Part shown: positions 28,499-37,383 of the stretch, one piece after another | Numbering within the stretch: the stretch's first letter is position 1 | Layout: each line of letters starts with the position of its first letter | NCBI GenBank assembly: GCA_963824865.1 | Contig: CAWGQQ010000005.1 | Location: 1 to 64,000, forward strand | DNA from: AC-56 sp963824865 | GTDB taxonomy: Bacteria > Actinomycetota > Thermoleophilia > Solirubrobacterales > 70-9 | Reading direction: 5' to 3' | DNA length: 64,000 nt | The notes under the pieces: model-generated | Seen by the model: only the letters and a program-made list of their open reading frames with translations | What the model was told of the DNA's origin: nothing | Database searches by the model: none | Translations under genes and position numbers: made by a program

Positions 28499-29279
28499 AT
28501 GCCCGCGACCATGACGCCGTTCCTCCCACTTCTCTCCTGCGCCGGCCTGGCGCTCGGCAGCTTCGCGACGGTCGTCGCCCACCGGGTGCCGAGGGGCGAG
28601 TCGATCGTCGGCGGCCGCTCACGCTGCCCGAGCTGCGGTGCGACGATCGCCGCCTACGACAACGTGCCGGTGCTCTCCTGGCTGCTCCTGCGCGGCCACT
28701 GCCGTCGCTGCGGTGAGCGGATCTCCCGTGCGCTACCCCGCTCACCGAGCTGGCGATGGCGGCGCTGTTCGCGGCCACGGTCCTGATCCTCGGCACGGAC
28801 GACGTCGGCGAGCTCGCCCTTGGGCCTCGCGCTCTGCACCCTGCTGGTGACGATCACCCTCACCGACCTCGAGCGGCGCGTGATCCCCAATGCGGTGCTG
28901 CTGGTCGGCGCCGTGATCGGGGTGGCCATCGCCGCCGCCACCGACCCGGGCAGCCTCGCCGGAGCGCTTAGCCGCGGCCGCCGCGGCGGGCGGGTTCCTG
29001 TTCTGCGTCGCGCTCGCGTATCCGCGCGGGATGGGGATGGGCGACGTGAAGCTGGTCGCGGTCATGGGCCTCTACCTCGGGCGGGCCGTCGCGCCCGCGC
29101 TCCTGATCGGCTTCGGTGCCGGGGCCCTCGTCGGGCTGGTGATGATCGCCCGACGAGGCGCTGCGGCGCGCAAGCAGGCCGTCCCCTTCGGGCCGTTCCT
29201 GGCGCTCGGGGGCATCGTCGGCCTCTGGTACGGCGACGCGATCGTCGACTGGTACCTGGACAGCTTCTTCGGCAGCTAG
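28499..29279 (+). CDS. pilD: Prepilin peptidase (type IV leader peptidase), three frameshifts
   Basis: It starts at ATG 28499 (ATG 28511 also possible). ALGSFATVVAHRVPRGESIV is followed by the zinc-type motif CPSCGATIAAYDNVPVLSWL and GHCRRCGERIS (two CxxC pairs). After breaks near 28735, 28815 and 28975 the membrane protease core follows: the first catalytic Asp in LTDLERRVIPNAVLLVGAVI and the second in RGMGMGDVKLVAVMGLYLG, with AVPFGPFLALGGIVGLWYG at the end. The restored length is about 259 residues, normal for PilD. It cleaves the pilin leaders and N-methylates the new N-terminus. It is embedded with its substrates. Confidence 0.9.
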
Positions 29280-29387
29280 GGAATCCACGCTCTGGGCGGC
29301 CAGGCGTCGCTCACGCTTCAAGGGATCGCATGTTTTGGTCGATTTAGTGCCTGTGGCGTGGTCCCGCGCCCACGGACTGACGCAAGC

Positions 29388-30561
29388 ATGCTTTCGACGA
29401 ACAAGAACAAGGCAGTGGTGGGTCTCGACGTGGAGGCCGGCAGCGTGGCCGCCACCGAAGTCGCCTCCAACGGCGACTCGGCGGTCGCGAAGTTCGGCAT
29501 GGCCCCGCTTGGCGCCGGCGTCTTCAGCGAGGGCGAGGTGTTGGACCCCGAGGCGCTGGGGGACGCGCTGAAGGAGCTGTTCTCCGAGCACAAGCTCTCG
29601 AAGGCCGTCCGGGTTGGAGTCGCCAGCCAGCGGGTGGCGGTGCGGACGCTTCGCCTGCCGCTGATCGAGGACCACGGCGAGCTCGAGACGGCGATCCGCT
29701 TCCAGGCCCAGGACCACATTCCGATGCCGCTCGAGCAGGCGGTGCTCGACTGGCAGGTGGTCGGCCAGGCAACCGGCGCCAACGGTGAGCGCCAGATCGA
29801 CGTGGTGGCGGTCGCCGCCCGCCGCGACACGCTCAGGGGCCTGATGAAGGCGCTGGCCAGCGCCGGCCTGAGGCCGGTTGGCGTTGACCTGTCCGCGTTC
29901 GGGATGATCCGCGCCCTGGCCCGCGAGCCCGATGCGCCCGTCGAGGAAACGTCGATGCCCCGGGCCCCGCGACGCCCTCGTACGAGCAGGGGATCCCGAT
30001 GCACCTCGCGGGAGAAGGATCGGCTGCGGCGCTGCGGAGGCGGCGCCGGCGGCGGCGGAGGGCGGTGAGCCGGCGCGGCTGTACTGCAACCTCGGCGACG
30101 TCACCAACCTCGCCGTGGCCCGCCGCTCGACTTGCCTGTTCACCCGCGTTTCGCCGTTCGGCGTCGAGGGGATCGCCCAGAAGCTCGCCGAGCGGCGACA
30201 GCTGACCCTCGAGCATGCCCGTGAGTGGCTCGTCCACGTGGGCATGGAGCAGCCGCTGGAGGGGATCGACGGCGACCCGCAGACGGTCTCCGCCGCGCGC
30301 GACTCGCTCGCCGAGGGCGCCGCGCGGCTGGTCGACGAGCTCCGCCTCTCGCTCGAGTACTACGCGGCGCAGGACGGTGCGGTACCGATCGAGGGCGTTG
30401 TCGCCTGCGGTCCCGGGACCACGATCCCCGGGCTCTTGGAGCGCCTTCAGCGCGACCTCGGCCAGCGGTTCGAGGTCGGCAAGCCACGGGCTCTTGCCCA
30501 CCTGGACCCCCCGACGGCTGCTCGGCTGACCCTTTCCTTCGGCCTTGCGCTGGAGGAGTAG
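29388..30561 (+). CDS. pilM: Type IV pilus assembly protein PilM, frameshifted in the middle
   Basis: It starts at ATG 29388 (MLSTNKNKAVVGLDVEAGSV). This actin-like ATPase has the phosphate-1 strand VVGLDVEAGSVAATEV, VGVASQRVAVRTLRLPLIED, ETAIRFQAQDHIPMPLEQAV and VVAVAARRDTLRGLMKALAS. The frame is lost at about 29957 and recovers by about 30070. It continues LYCNLGDVTNLAVARRSTCL (phosphate-2), TRVSPFGVEGIAQKLAERRQ and VEGVVACGPGTTIPGLLE-like (adenosine) strands to a TAG at 30561. About 390 residues are restored. PilM is cytoplasmic and binds the PilN N-terminus; pilN follows four bases later. No stop separates the promoter from the pilMNO block. Confidence 0.88.
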
Positions 30562-30564
30562 CGC

Positions 30565-31326
30565 GTGCGTCCGGTCAATCTGATCCCCCCCGAGGAGCGC
30601 CGCGGTGAGAAGGCGCCGATGCGTACCGGCGCCCTCTCATACGTGATCGTCGCGGTGCTCACCGTCGCCCTGCTCGGGGTCACCGGCGTCGTGCTCACCA
30701 ACAACCAGATCGCCGAGCGCGAGTCCGAGAAGTCAGGCCTCGAGAGCCAGCTCGCGGAGGCGCAGGCCAGGGCAGAGCGCGTCAGCTCCTTCGCCAACTT
30801 CGCCTCCCTGAAGCAGGCTCGCGAGCAGACGGTCGCTTCCCTGGCCCAGAGCCGCTTCGACTGGGAGCGCGTCCTGCGCGAGCTGGCAATCGTGATTCCG
30901 GAGGACGTCTGGCTCACCCAGCTGACCGCCACCGTGAGTCCCGACGTGCAGCTCAGCGACTCCGGTTCCGGTTCCAGCTCCGGTGTCTCGGGCATGGACA
31001 GCGTGCTTGGCCCGGCGCTCCAGATACAGGGTTGCGGCGCCGGCCACGAGGCGGTGGCCGGTTTTCTCGCCGCGCTCAGGGACATCGGCGGCGTCACTCG
31101 CGTCGCCGTGCTGAACTCGGAACGGCCGGACCCCTCCACTGCCACCGAAAGCTCATCGGCTGAAGGTACGGCTGCCGGCGGTTCCTCGGAGGACTGTGCC
31201 ACACGCGACTTCATCTCCAAGTTCGGCATCGTGGCGGCGTTCGACGCCGTGGAGGTCAGCGCCGGCACCGGCGCGACGGCGCCGGCAACGTCTGAGCCGA
31301 CATCATCGGGATCGACGGCGCCATGA
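30565..31326 (+). CDS. pilN: Type IV pilus assembly protein PilN
   Basis: It is intact, with 253 residues and a GTG start at 30565. MRPVNLIPPEERRGEKAPMR carries the short cytoplasmic NLIP motif that binds PilM, followed by a single membrane helix (about 27-47), a coiled coil (EKSGLESQLAEAQARAERVS) and a periplasm-side ferredoxin-like domain (WERVLRELAIVIPEDVWLTQ). The C-terminal part has low-complexity Ser/Gly stretches and two Cys (QGCGAG and EDCATRDF) not usual in proteobacterial PilN. It overlaps pilO by four bases. Confidence 0.88.
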   Translation: MRPVNLIPPEERRGEKAPMRTGALSYVIVAVLTVALLGVTGVVLTNNQIAERESEKSGLESQLAEAQARAERVSSFANFASLKQAREQTVASLAQSRFDWERVLRELAIVIPEDVWLTQLTATVSPDVQLSDSGSGSSSGVSGMDSVLGPALQIQGCGAGHEAVAGFLAALRDIGGVTRVAVLNSERPDPSTATESSSAEGTAAGGSSEDCATRDFISKFGIVAAFDAVEVSAGTGATAPATSEPTSSGSTAP

Positions 31327-32189
31327 AGCGAAATGAGCTGACCATCCTCGTTTCCGTGGCGGTTGTGGGCATGATCGCGGCCTTCTGGCTGCTCGTGATC
31401 AGCCCCAAGCGCAACGAGGCCGCAGGCCTGCAGACGGACATAGACGGGCTCCGCTCGTCGCTGGAGCAGGCGGAGCAGACCGCCGCCGCGGGCGAGCAGG
31501 CTCGCAAGGACTTCAGGCCGAACTACCGCAGCTTGGTGGTGCTCGGCAAGGCGGTTCCGGCCGACGGCGACCAGGCGGGCCTCCTGGTCCAGCTCCAGCG
31601 GCGTGCCGACCGCGCGGGCGTCGAGTTCCAGTCGATCGGTCTCACGACCAACGCGCAGAGCACCGCCACGCCGACCGCTCCTCCGGCCAGCTCCGACTCG
31701 GAGTCGCCGACGCCCTCGGAGACCGATTCTGGTGAGGATGCCGCCACCTCGACCGCCTCCACGACTGCGGCGCCAACCGAAGCGACGGCCGCGACACTGC
31801 CCATCGGCGCTTCGGTCGGCCCGGCCGGTCTGCCGATCATGCCCTATGACCTCAAGTTCACGGGCGACTTCTTCGAGATCGCGAGCTTCTTGAAGAGCCT
31901 CGACGAGATGGTCGAGATGCCGCGCAGTGAGGTCGACGTCACTGGCCGCCTGCTCACCGTTGACGGGTTCGCGCTCGCTCCGGAGAAGAACTCGGTGGAA
32001 ACAAGCTCCAGCACGATTCCGACTCTGACCGCCAGCCTCTCCGTCACCAGCTACCTCACGCCCGCTGATCAGGAGACCACAGCGGGCGCGACCCTGAACG
32101 GTCCGGCGCCCGCCACCGCGACCGCGACGTCGACGACGACCACCACTTCAGTGGCTACCGCGACCGCATCTGCAGCTCCGACGCCATGA
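31323..32189 (+). CDS. pilO: Type IV pilus assembly protein PilO
   Basis: It is intact, with 288 residues. A membrane helix (LTILVSVAVVGMIAAFWLLV, about 5-24), a coiled coil (GLRSSLEQAEQTAAAGEQAR) and a ferredoxin-like domain (GLLVQLQRRADRAGVEFQSI, then YDLKFTGDFFEIASFLKSLD) match PilO. A Ser/Thr/Ala/Pro-rich loop of about 50 residues is inserted in the domain, and a Thr-rich tail ends the protein. It pairs with PilN to form the alignment complex across the envelope. It overlaps the next gene by four bases. Confidence 0.87.
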   Translation: MKRNELTILVSVAVVGMIAAFWLLVISPKRNEAAGLQTDIDGLRSSLEQAEQTAAAGEQARKDFRPNYRSLVVLGKAVPADGDQAGLLVQLQRRADRAGVEFQSIGLTTNAQSTATPTAPPASSDSESPTPSETDSGEDAATSTASTTAAPTEATAATLPIGASVGPAGLPIMPYDLKFTGDFFEIASFLKSLDEMVEMPRSEVDVTGRLLTVDGFALAPEKNSVETSSSTIPTLTASLSVTSYLTPADQETTAGATLNGPAPATATATSTTTTTSVATATASAAPTP

Positions 32190-33073
32190 AGAACGTTCAG
32201 ACACCGCAGCTCCTCACCGACCTCTACCGCGACCTGCGGGACCGCCGGCTGCTGGTGCCGGCGCTGGTGCTCGCGGTCGCTCTGATCGCGGTCCCGGTGG
32301 CGCTCTCGAGCTCCTCCGCGACCACGGCACCGCCGGCACCGGCTCCTGCCGCGACTGCGGGCGGATCGGAAGGGGAAGCTGCCACCTCGCCGGCGGTGCT
32401 CACCGAGGAGCTGGGGGTGACCGACTATCGAAAGCGCCTCGAGCAGCTCCAGGGCAACAACCCGTTCCAGCAGCAGTTCGCGCTGCCCGAGGTGACCTCG
32501 AAGGTCCAGCAGTCCTCGCTCACCGAGCCGTCCAGCACCACGAGCGGGGTGACGACATCCGGAGGCGGACCGTCCTCGACCGCGGAACCAACGTCGGTGT
32601 CGAGCACCTCGCCCGATGGCACCGCGGGTACGCCCTCCTCCTCCGAGCCATCGGGTGAGGCCCCGAAGCCGAGGATGTACGTGTTCCAGCTCGACCTCTC
32701 GATCGGCATCCCGGGCGAGTTGAGCCGCAGAAAGCACGTCGAGCTGGGGAAGTTCCTGCCCAGCGAGGCGAAGCCCATGCTCGCCTTCGCAGGCATCACG
32801 CAGGACATGAAGCACGCGCTCTTCCTGGTCTCGGACGACGTCAGCTCGGTGGACGGCGATGGTCGCTGCGGCCCAGGGCCCAACAACTGCAGGCTGCTGC
32901 GGCTCAAAGTGGGCGACGAGGCGAAGCTCGCCTACGCTCCCGAGGGTGACCGCACCTACAAGCTCAAGCTGCACGGGGTCGACCTCGCCCCGTTCGATGC
33001 GAGCCCCTCGAACAAGCGGGGGAAGCGCGGTTCTGACGCCGCTTTTCAGTTCGCGCTTGCGGCCCGCCGGTAG
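32186..33073 (+). CDS. Pilus-cluster membrane protein in the PilP position
   Basis: It is intact, with 295 residues. A cytoplasmic N-terminus (QLLTDLYRDLRDRRLLVPA) is followed by one helix (ALVLAVALIAVPVALSS). NPFQQQFALPEVTSK follows, then a ~50-residue Ser/Thr/Gly/Pro linker and a C-terminal beta-rich domain (YVFQLDLSIGIPGELSRRKH, MLAFAGITQDMKHALFLVSD, CRLLRLKVGDEAKLAYAPEG). There is no lipobox, unlike classical PilP. The order pilM-pilN-pilO-this gene, and the single anchor with a small beta domain, suggest it takes the PilP role. That is inference from position; I do not recognise the family. It is the last gene of the pilus block. Confidence 0.6.
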   Translation: MKNVQTPQLLTDLYRDLRDRRLLVPALVLAVALIAVPVALSSSSATTAPPAPAPAATAGGSEGEAATSPAVLTEELGVTDYRKRLEQLQGNNPFQQQFALPEVTSKVQQSSLTEPSSTTSGVTTSGGGPSSTAEPTSVSSTSPDGTAGTPSSSEPSGEAPKPRMYVFQLDLSIGIPGELSRRKHVELGKFLPSEAKPMLAFAGITQDMKHALFLVSDDVSSVDGDGRCGPGPNNCRLLRLKVGDEAKLAYAPEGDRTYKLKLHGVDLAPFDASPSNKRGKRGSDAAFQFALAARR

Positions 33074-33120
33074 GCGCGCCCCCAGGGAGTGGCTTTCGCG
33101 CCGCTAGGGTTGGCGGCGCG

Positions 33121-34287
33121 ATGACCAGCTTTCGCTTCACAACCGCCGGCGAGTCGCACGGGCCCGGCCTGGTCGCGATCGTCGAGGGGCTTCCCGCGGG
33201 CCTGGAGCTGGACCGAGAGCGCCTCGACCGCGAGATGGCGCGCCGCCAGCTCGGTCACGGGCGCGGGGGCCGGATGAAGATCGAGAGCGACTCGGTGGAG
33301 ATCCGCTCCGGCGTGCGTCACGGCCGAACCCTCGGCTCTCCCGTCGCCGTCCTGGTCGCGAACCGCGACTACGCCAACTGGGAGGAGCGGATGAGCCCCT
33401 GGCCTGTGGACGCCGAGATCGAGGAGGTCCACACGCCCCGGCCCGGTCACGCCGACCTCGCCGGCCTGCTCAAGTTCGGCCACTCCGACGTTCGCAACGT
33501 GTTGGAGCGCGCCAGCGCCCGCGAGACGGCGGCTCGGGTGGCGGCTGGGGGGCTCGCAAAGGAGCTCTTGGCGGCCTTCGGCGTCAGCGTGCACAGCCAC
33601 GTGGTGCAGATCGGCTCGGTGAGCGCTCCCGAGCGCGGCGACCTCAGCGCCGCGGACTTCGCCGACGTTGACTCCTCGCCCGTTCGCTGCCTCGATCCGG
33701 AAGCGAGCCAGGCGATGGTGGCGGAGATCGATCGCTTGCGCAAGGCGAACGAGAGCCTCGGCGGGATCTTCGAGGTGAGGGCCTTCGGCCTGCTGCCGGG
33801 GCTGGGCTCCCACACGGGTTGGGAGGAGCGTCTGGATGCCCGCCTGGCGCAGGCGCTGGTCTCGATCCAGGCCGTCAAGGGGGTCTCGGTGGGGGAGGCG
33901 TGGGAGGTGGCCGGCAAGCCCGGATCCGAGTCGCACGACGAGATCCTCTGGTCCGAGGACCGCGGCTGGCACCGGGAGACCAATCGCGCCGGCGGCGTAG
34001 AGGGCGGCATGTCGAATGGAGAGCCGCTCTTCGTGCGCGCGGCGCTGAAGCCGATCTCGACCCTGACCAAGCCGCTCCGCTCGGTCGACACCGAGACCAA
34101 GGAGCCTGCCCAGGCGCTTCGCGAGCGGACCGACTCGACCGTGGTCCCGGCGGCCGCCGTGGTGGGGGAGGCGATGACTGCCCTGGTGCTGGCCCGCTGC
34201 TACCGCGAGAAGTTCGGCGGCGACCACATCGACGACGCGCTGGGCGCGCTGGCCGCGTACAGGGAGCGGATCGGGTGGCGACGCTAG
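33121..34287 (+). CDS. aroC: Chorismate synthase
   Basis: It is intact, with 388 residues from ATG 33121. The family signatures are GESHGPGLVAIVEGLPAGLE, the FMN/EPSP-site Arg and His in RRQLGHGRGGRMKIESD, TPRPGHADLAGLLKFGHSDV, ERASARETAARVAAGGLAKE and GGVEGGMSNGEPLFVRAALK, with DSTVVPAAAVVGEAMTALVL near the end. It makes chorismate from EPSP using reduced FMN. It starts a coupled aroC-aroKB-aroQ-peptidase unit. Confidence 0.97.
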   Translation: MTSFRFTTAGESHGPGLVAIVEGLPAGLELDRERLDREMARRQLGHGRGGRMKIESDSVEIRSGVRHGRTLGSPVAVLVANRDYANWEERMSPWPVDAEIEEVHTPRPGHADLAGLLKFGHSDVRNVLERASARETAARVAAGGLAKELLAAFGVSVHSHVVQIGSVSAPERGDLSAADFADVDSSPVRCLDPEASQAMVAEIDRLRKANESLGGIFEVRAFGLLPGLGSHTGWEERLDARLAQALVSIQAVKGVSVGEAWEVAGKPGSESHDEILWSEDRGWHRETNRAGGVEGGMSNGEPLFVRAALKPISTLTKPLRSVDTETKEPAQALRERTDSTVVPAAAVVGEAMTALVLARCYREKFGGDHIDDALGALAAYRERIGWRR

Positions 34288-35849
34288 CCGGGCAGGAGGA
34301 GGGTCAAGCCGCGCCGGCGATTCGGCAGCCGGCGATCGTCTTCATCGGCTTCATGGGCGCCGGCAAGACGGCCGCCGCCAACGCCGCGCGCGCCGCGGGC
34401 TTGGAGGCGATAGAGGCGGATGAGCTGCTCGAGGGCGAGCTCGGGATGCCGATCGCCAAGTTCTTCGGCCGTCGCGGGGAGGAGGAGTTCCGAAGCCTCG
34501 AGTCCGCACAGGTGAGCAAGCTGCTGGATGAGGCCGACGGCGGCGTGATCGCGCTCGGCGGCGGGGCGGTTGGCACGGAGCGGGTGCGTGACGCGCTCGG
34601 TCGCCACGTCGTCGTCTGGCTCCAGGTGTCGGCGGAGGAGGCCTGGCGGCGGGTGGAGGGCAGCGACCGGCCACTGGCCCAGGACCGTGCTCACTTCGAG
34701 GCCCTGCACGCCGAGCGCCAGCCGATCTACGCGGAGCTTGCGGACGCGATTCTCCCTCCCGGTGACGAGCAGATGGTGGCGCGGGCGCTGCCCTCGCTGA
34801 TCGGGCTCCGCGAGCTCCCTCACGGGACGCGGATGGCCTGGGCGTCGAGCGCCTCGGGTGAGTACCCGGCCTATGTCGGCGGGGGATTGCTGGCGGCCGG
34901 CTACTGGCCGCTCGACAGCCGGCGCTTTTGCGTCAGCGACTCCACGGTTGCCGGGCTCTACGCGCAGGCGGTGCAACCGCTTGCGGGGCTGGCGGAGGTG
35001 GAGCCGGGCGAGCACGCCAAGACGCTTCCCGAGGCCGAGCGCGTCCTGCGCGAGCTGGCGCGGCTGGGGATGTCGCGCGCCGACCACCTGGTGGCGCTGG
35101 GTGGCGGCGTGGTCGGCGACCTGGCGGGCTTCTGCGCCGCGACCTACCAGCGCGGCGTCGAGGTCGTGCAGGTTCCGACCACCCTGGTCGCCCAGGTCGA
35201 CTCGGCGTACGGGGGGAAGACCGGTGTCGACCTGCCCGAGGCCAAGAACTACGTTGGCGCCTACCACCTGCCAAGCGCCGTGCTCGCCGACACGGGGACG
35301 CTCGCCACCCTGCCCGCCCAGGAGCTGGCGGCGGGCTTCGTGGAGGTGGTGAAGACGGCCCTGATCGCGGGCGGGGACTCGTGGGAGCGGGTGCGGGCGC
35401 TTGGGGAGCTCGATCCGGCCCAGCTCGGCGACATGATCTTCGCCTGCGCACGCGCCAAGCTCGAGATCGTCGCTGCCGACGAGCGTGACAGCGGCCGCCG
35501 GGCGGTGCTGAACCTGGGCCACACGGTCGGCCACGCGATCGAGGCGGCGAGCGGGTATGAGCGCTACCGCCACGGTGAGGCGGTGGGGCTCGGCTTGCTG
35601 GCAACGCTCCGGCTCTCGGGCGCGGCCGAGCTTCGCGACGAGGTGCGCGACCTGCTCGAGCGGCATCGTCTGCCGACCAGGCTCGACCCCGCGATCGACG
35701 TCGAGTCTGTCCTTGCGGCGGTCGAGCTCGACAAGAAGCGCACCGCCGACGGGGTGGGCTTCGTGCTCCTCGAGCGAGTCGGCGAGCCGGCGATCGGCCA
35801 GCGCGTCGACCCGGATAGCGTCCGCGCCGCGGTGGAGGAGCTGAGATGA
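34275..35849 (+). CDS. aroKB: Shikimate kinase fused to 3-dehydroquinate synthase (AroKB)
   Basis: GTG 34275 lies within the aroC end (13-base overlap); much longer upstream frames only run through aroC and are not used. Residues about 15-175 are shikimate kinase: IVFIGFMGAGKTAAANAARA (Walker A), ADELLEGELGMPIAKFFGRR, GEEEFRSLE, VIALGGGAVG and DRPLAQDR. Residues about 185-524 are dehydroquinate synthase: LVALGGGVVGDLAGFCAATY, VVQVPTTLVAQVDSAYGGKT, GFVEVVKTALI, LNLGHTVGHAIEAASGYERY and RHGEAVGLGL, which carry the zinc ligands. One protein thus does the second and fifth steps of the shikimate pathway. It is intact. Confidence 0.95.
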   Translation: MATLAGQEEGQAAPAIRQPAIVFIGFMGAGKTAAANAARAAGLEAIEADELLEGELGMPIAKFFGRRGEEEFRSLESAQVSKLLDEADGGVIALGGGAVGTERVRDALGRHVVVWLQVSAEEAWRRVEGSDRPLAQDRAHFEALHAERQPIYAELADAILPPGDEQMVARALPSLIGLRELPHGTRMAWASSASGEYPAYVGGGLLAAGYWPLDSRRFCVSDSTVAGLYAQAVQPLAGLAEVEPGEHAKTLPEAERVLRELARLGMSRADHLVALGGGVVGDLAGFCAATYQRGVEVVQVPTTLVAQVDSAYGGKTGVDLPEAKNYVGAYHLPSAVLADTGTLATLPAQELAAGFVEVVKTALIAGGDSWERVRALGELDPAQLGDMIFACARAKLEIVAADERDSGRRAVLNLGHTVGHAIEAASGYERYRHGEAVGLGLLATLRLSGAAELRDEVRDLLERHRLPTRLDPAIDVESVLAAVELDKKRTADGVGFVLLERVGEPAIGQRVDPDSVRAAVEELR

Positions 35850-36283
35850 GGAACCGGGTCGAGGTGATGCACGGGGTAAACCTGGACACCCTCGGCCGCC
35901 GCGACCCCGAGCAATACGGGACGATCACCCTCCCGGAGCTGGAGCGAGAGATCAAGCGCTTCGCCCAGGGCCTCGAGCTCGAGGTGAGGTTCTTCCAGAC
36001 CAACCACGAGGGCGAGTTCGTCGAGCACCTCCATCGCCTGCCCGAGATCGCGGATGCGGCCCTGCTCAACCCCGGCTCCTGGACCCACTACAGCTATGCG
36101 ATCCGCGACGCGCTCGAGATCGCGCGGCTGCCGGCAATCGAGGTCCACATCTCCGACGTCCAGTCGCGCGAGGAGTGGCGGCGCCACTCGGTATTCGAGG
36201 GCCTCGTGATCGGCGCCGTGTCGGGAAAGGGGCCCGACGGCTACCGCGAGGCGCTCGAGGCGCTGAAACAGGCGCTCGGGTGA
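35846..36283 (+). CDS. aroQ: Type II 3-dehydroquinate dehydratase
   Basis: It is intact, with 145 residues, and ATG 35846 overlaps aroKB. MHGVNLDTLGRRDPEQYGTI has the catalytic Arg and Tyr loop, with HGVNLD in place of the usual NGPNLN. QTNHEGEFVEHLHRL, LNPGSWTHYSYAIRDALEIA, IEVHISDVQSREEWRRHS (catalytic His) and AVSGKGPDGYREALEAL follow. It removes water from 3-dehydroquinate. The variant first loop is worth noting, but the other active-site residues are standard. Confidence 0.94.
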   Translation: MRNRVEVMHGVNLDTLGRRDPEQYGTITLPELEREIKRFAQGLELEVRFFQTNHEGEFVEHLHRLPEIADAALLNPGSWTHYSYAIRDALEIARLPAIEVHISDVQSREEWRRHSVFEGLVIGAVSGKGPDGYREALEALKQALG

Positions 36284-37383
36284 GCTCCGCGAGCCGCGCC
36301 GAGCGACTCGCGGCTCTGCTCGCGGAGCGGGAGCTGGACCAGCTCCTGGTGGGCGACCTGGTCCGGCCCGGAGACTCCGCACCGGACGCGATCGGCAACC
36401 TACGCTGGCTGACCGGGTTCAGCGGCACCAGCGGCCTGGCGATCGTGGGCGCCGAGGATCGCGTTTTTTTGACCGACTTTCGCTACCTCGAGCGCGCGCA
36501 GCGCGAGGTGGCGGCCGAGTTCGAGCGGGCGACGGCCGAGCGCGAATTGCTGGACGCCGCGGTGAAGCGCTTGCGCGGGCGAGTCGGCTACGACGACGCT
36601 CACACCAGCGTCAAGAACCTGCGCAAGCTCGAGCAGCTCGTACCCGAAGGCGTGGAGCTGGTGGCGACCGAGGGCCTGGTGGAGCGCCTTCGCCGCCACA
36701 AGGACGCCGGCGAGCTGCAGGCGATCGCCGAGGCCGCCCGGCTCACCGACGAGGTCTACGGCTTCCTCTTCGACCGGGGCGTGGGGCAGAGGACCGAGCG
36801 CCAGATCATGCTCGACGCCCATCAGCGGATGCGGGAGCTCGGCGCCGATGACCCCTCGTTTCCGGCGATCGTCGCCGCCGGCGAGAACAGCGCCCTGCCG
36901 CACCACAGCTCTTCCGAGCGGCAGGTGGGCGCCGGCGAGCTGCTGCTGATCGACATGGGCTCGGTCGTCGACGGCTATTGCTCCGACTGCACGCGCACGG
37001 TCGCCGTGGGCGAGATCGATGACGAGGCGCGCGAGGTCTACGAGCTCGTGCGCTCGGCCCAGGGGATGGCGCTGGAGGCAGTCCGCGCGGGCATCGAGGC
37101 GCGTGACGCCGACTCCGTCGCCCGCGATCCAATCGCCGCGGCGGGGCACGGCGAGCACTTCGGCCACGGGCTCGGGCACGGGGTGGGGCTCGAGGTCCAC
37201 GAGGCGCCGCGCGTGTCCCAGAGGTCGGATCAGGCGCTCGAGGTCGGGGACGTGGTCACGGTCGAGCCGGGCATCTACCTGCCGGGCCGCTTCGGCGTCC
37301 GGATCGAGGACTTGGTGGCCGTCACCGAGGACGGCTGTCGCAACCTCAGCACCTTCCCGAAGGAATTGCGGGTGGTCGGCTAG
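36280..37383 (+). CDS. pepP: Xaa-Pro aminopeptidase-like M24 peptidase
   Basis: GTG 36280 overlaps the aroQ stop; 367 residues, intact. A creatinase-like N-terminal domain (LRWLTGFSGTSGLAIVGAED, VFLTDFRYLERAQRE) precedes the pita-bread peptidase domain. The metal ligands are in LLLIDMGSVVDGYCSDCTRT (two Asp), HFGHGLGHGVGLEVHEAPRV (His), VVTVEPGIYLPGRFGVRIED (Glu) and the last Glu in RIEDLVAVTEDGC. It removes N-terminal residues next to proline. The aroQ-pepP-efp order is conserved in many Gram-positive bacteria; here efp is displaced by a 3.3-kb minus-strand module. Confidence 0.92.
   Translation: MSSASRAERLAALLAERELDQLLVGDLVRPGDSAPDAIGNLRWLTGFSGTSGLAIVGAEDRVFLTDFRYLERAQREVAAEFERATAERELLDAAVKRLRGRVGYDDAHTSVKNLRKLEQLVPEGVELVATEGLVERLRRHKDAGELQAIAEAARLTDEVYGFLFDRGVGQRTERQIMLDAHQRMRELGADDPSFPAIVAAGENSALPHHSSSERQVGAGELLLIDMGSVVDGYCSDCTRTVAVGEIDDEAREVYELVRSAQGMALEAVRAGIEARDADSVARDPIAAAGHGEHFGHGLGHGVGLEVHEAPRVSQRSDQALEVGDVVTVEPGIYLPGRFGVRIEDLVAVTEDGCRNLSTFPKELRVVG

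Noticed and set aside
33819..34274. A much longer upstream start for the aroKB reading frame
   Set aside because: The extra 150 residues are aroC read in another frame; GTG 34275 gives the normal start of the kinase domain.
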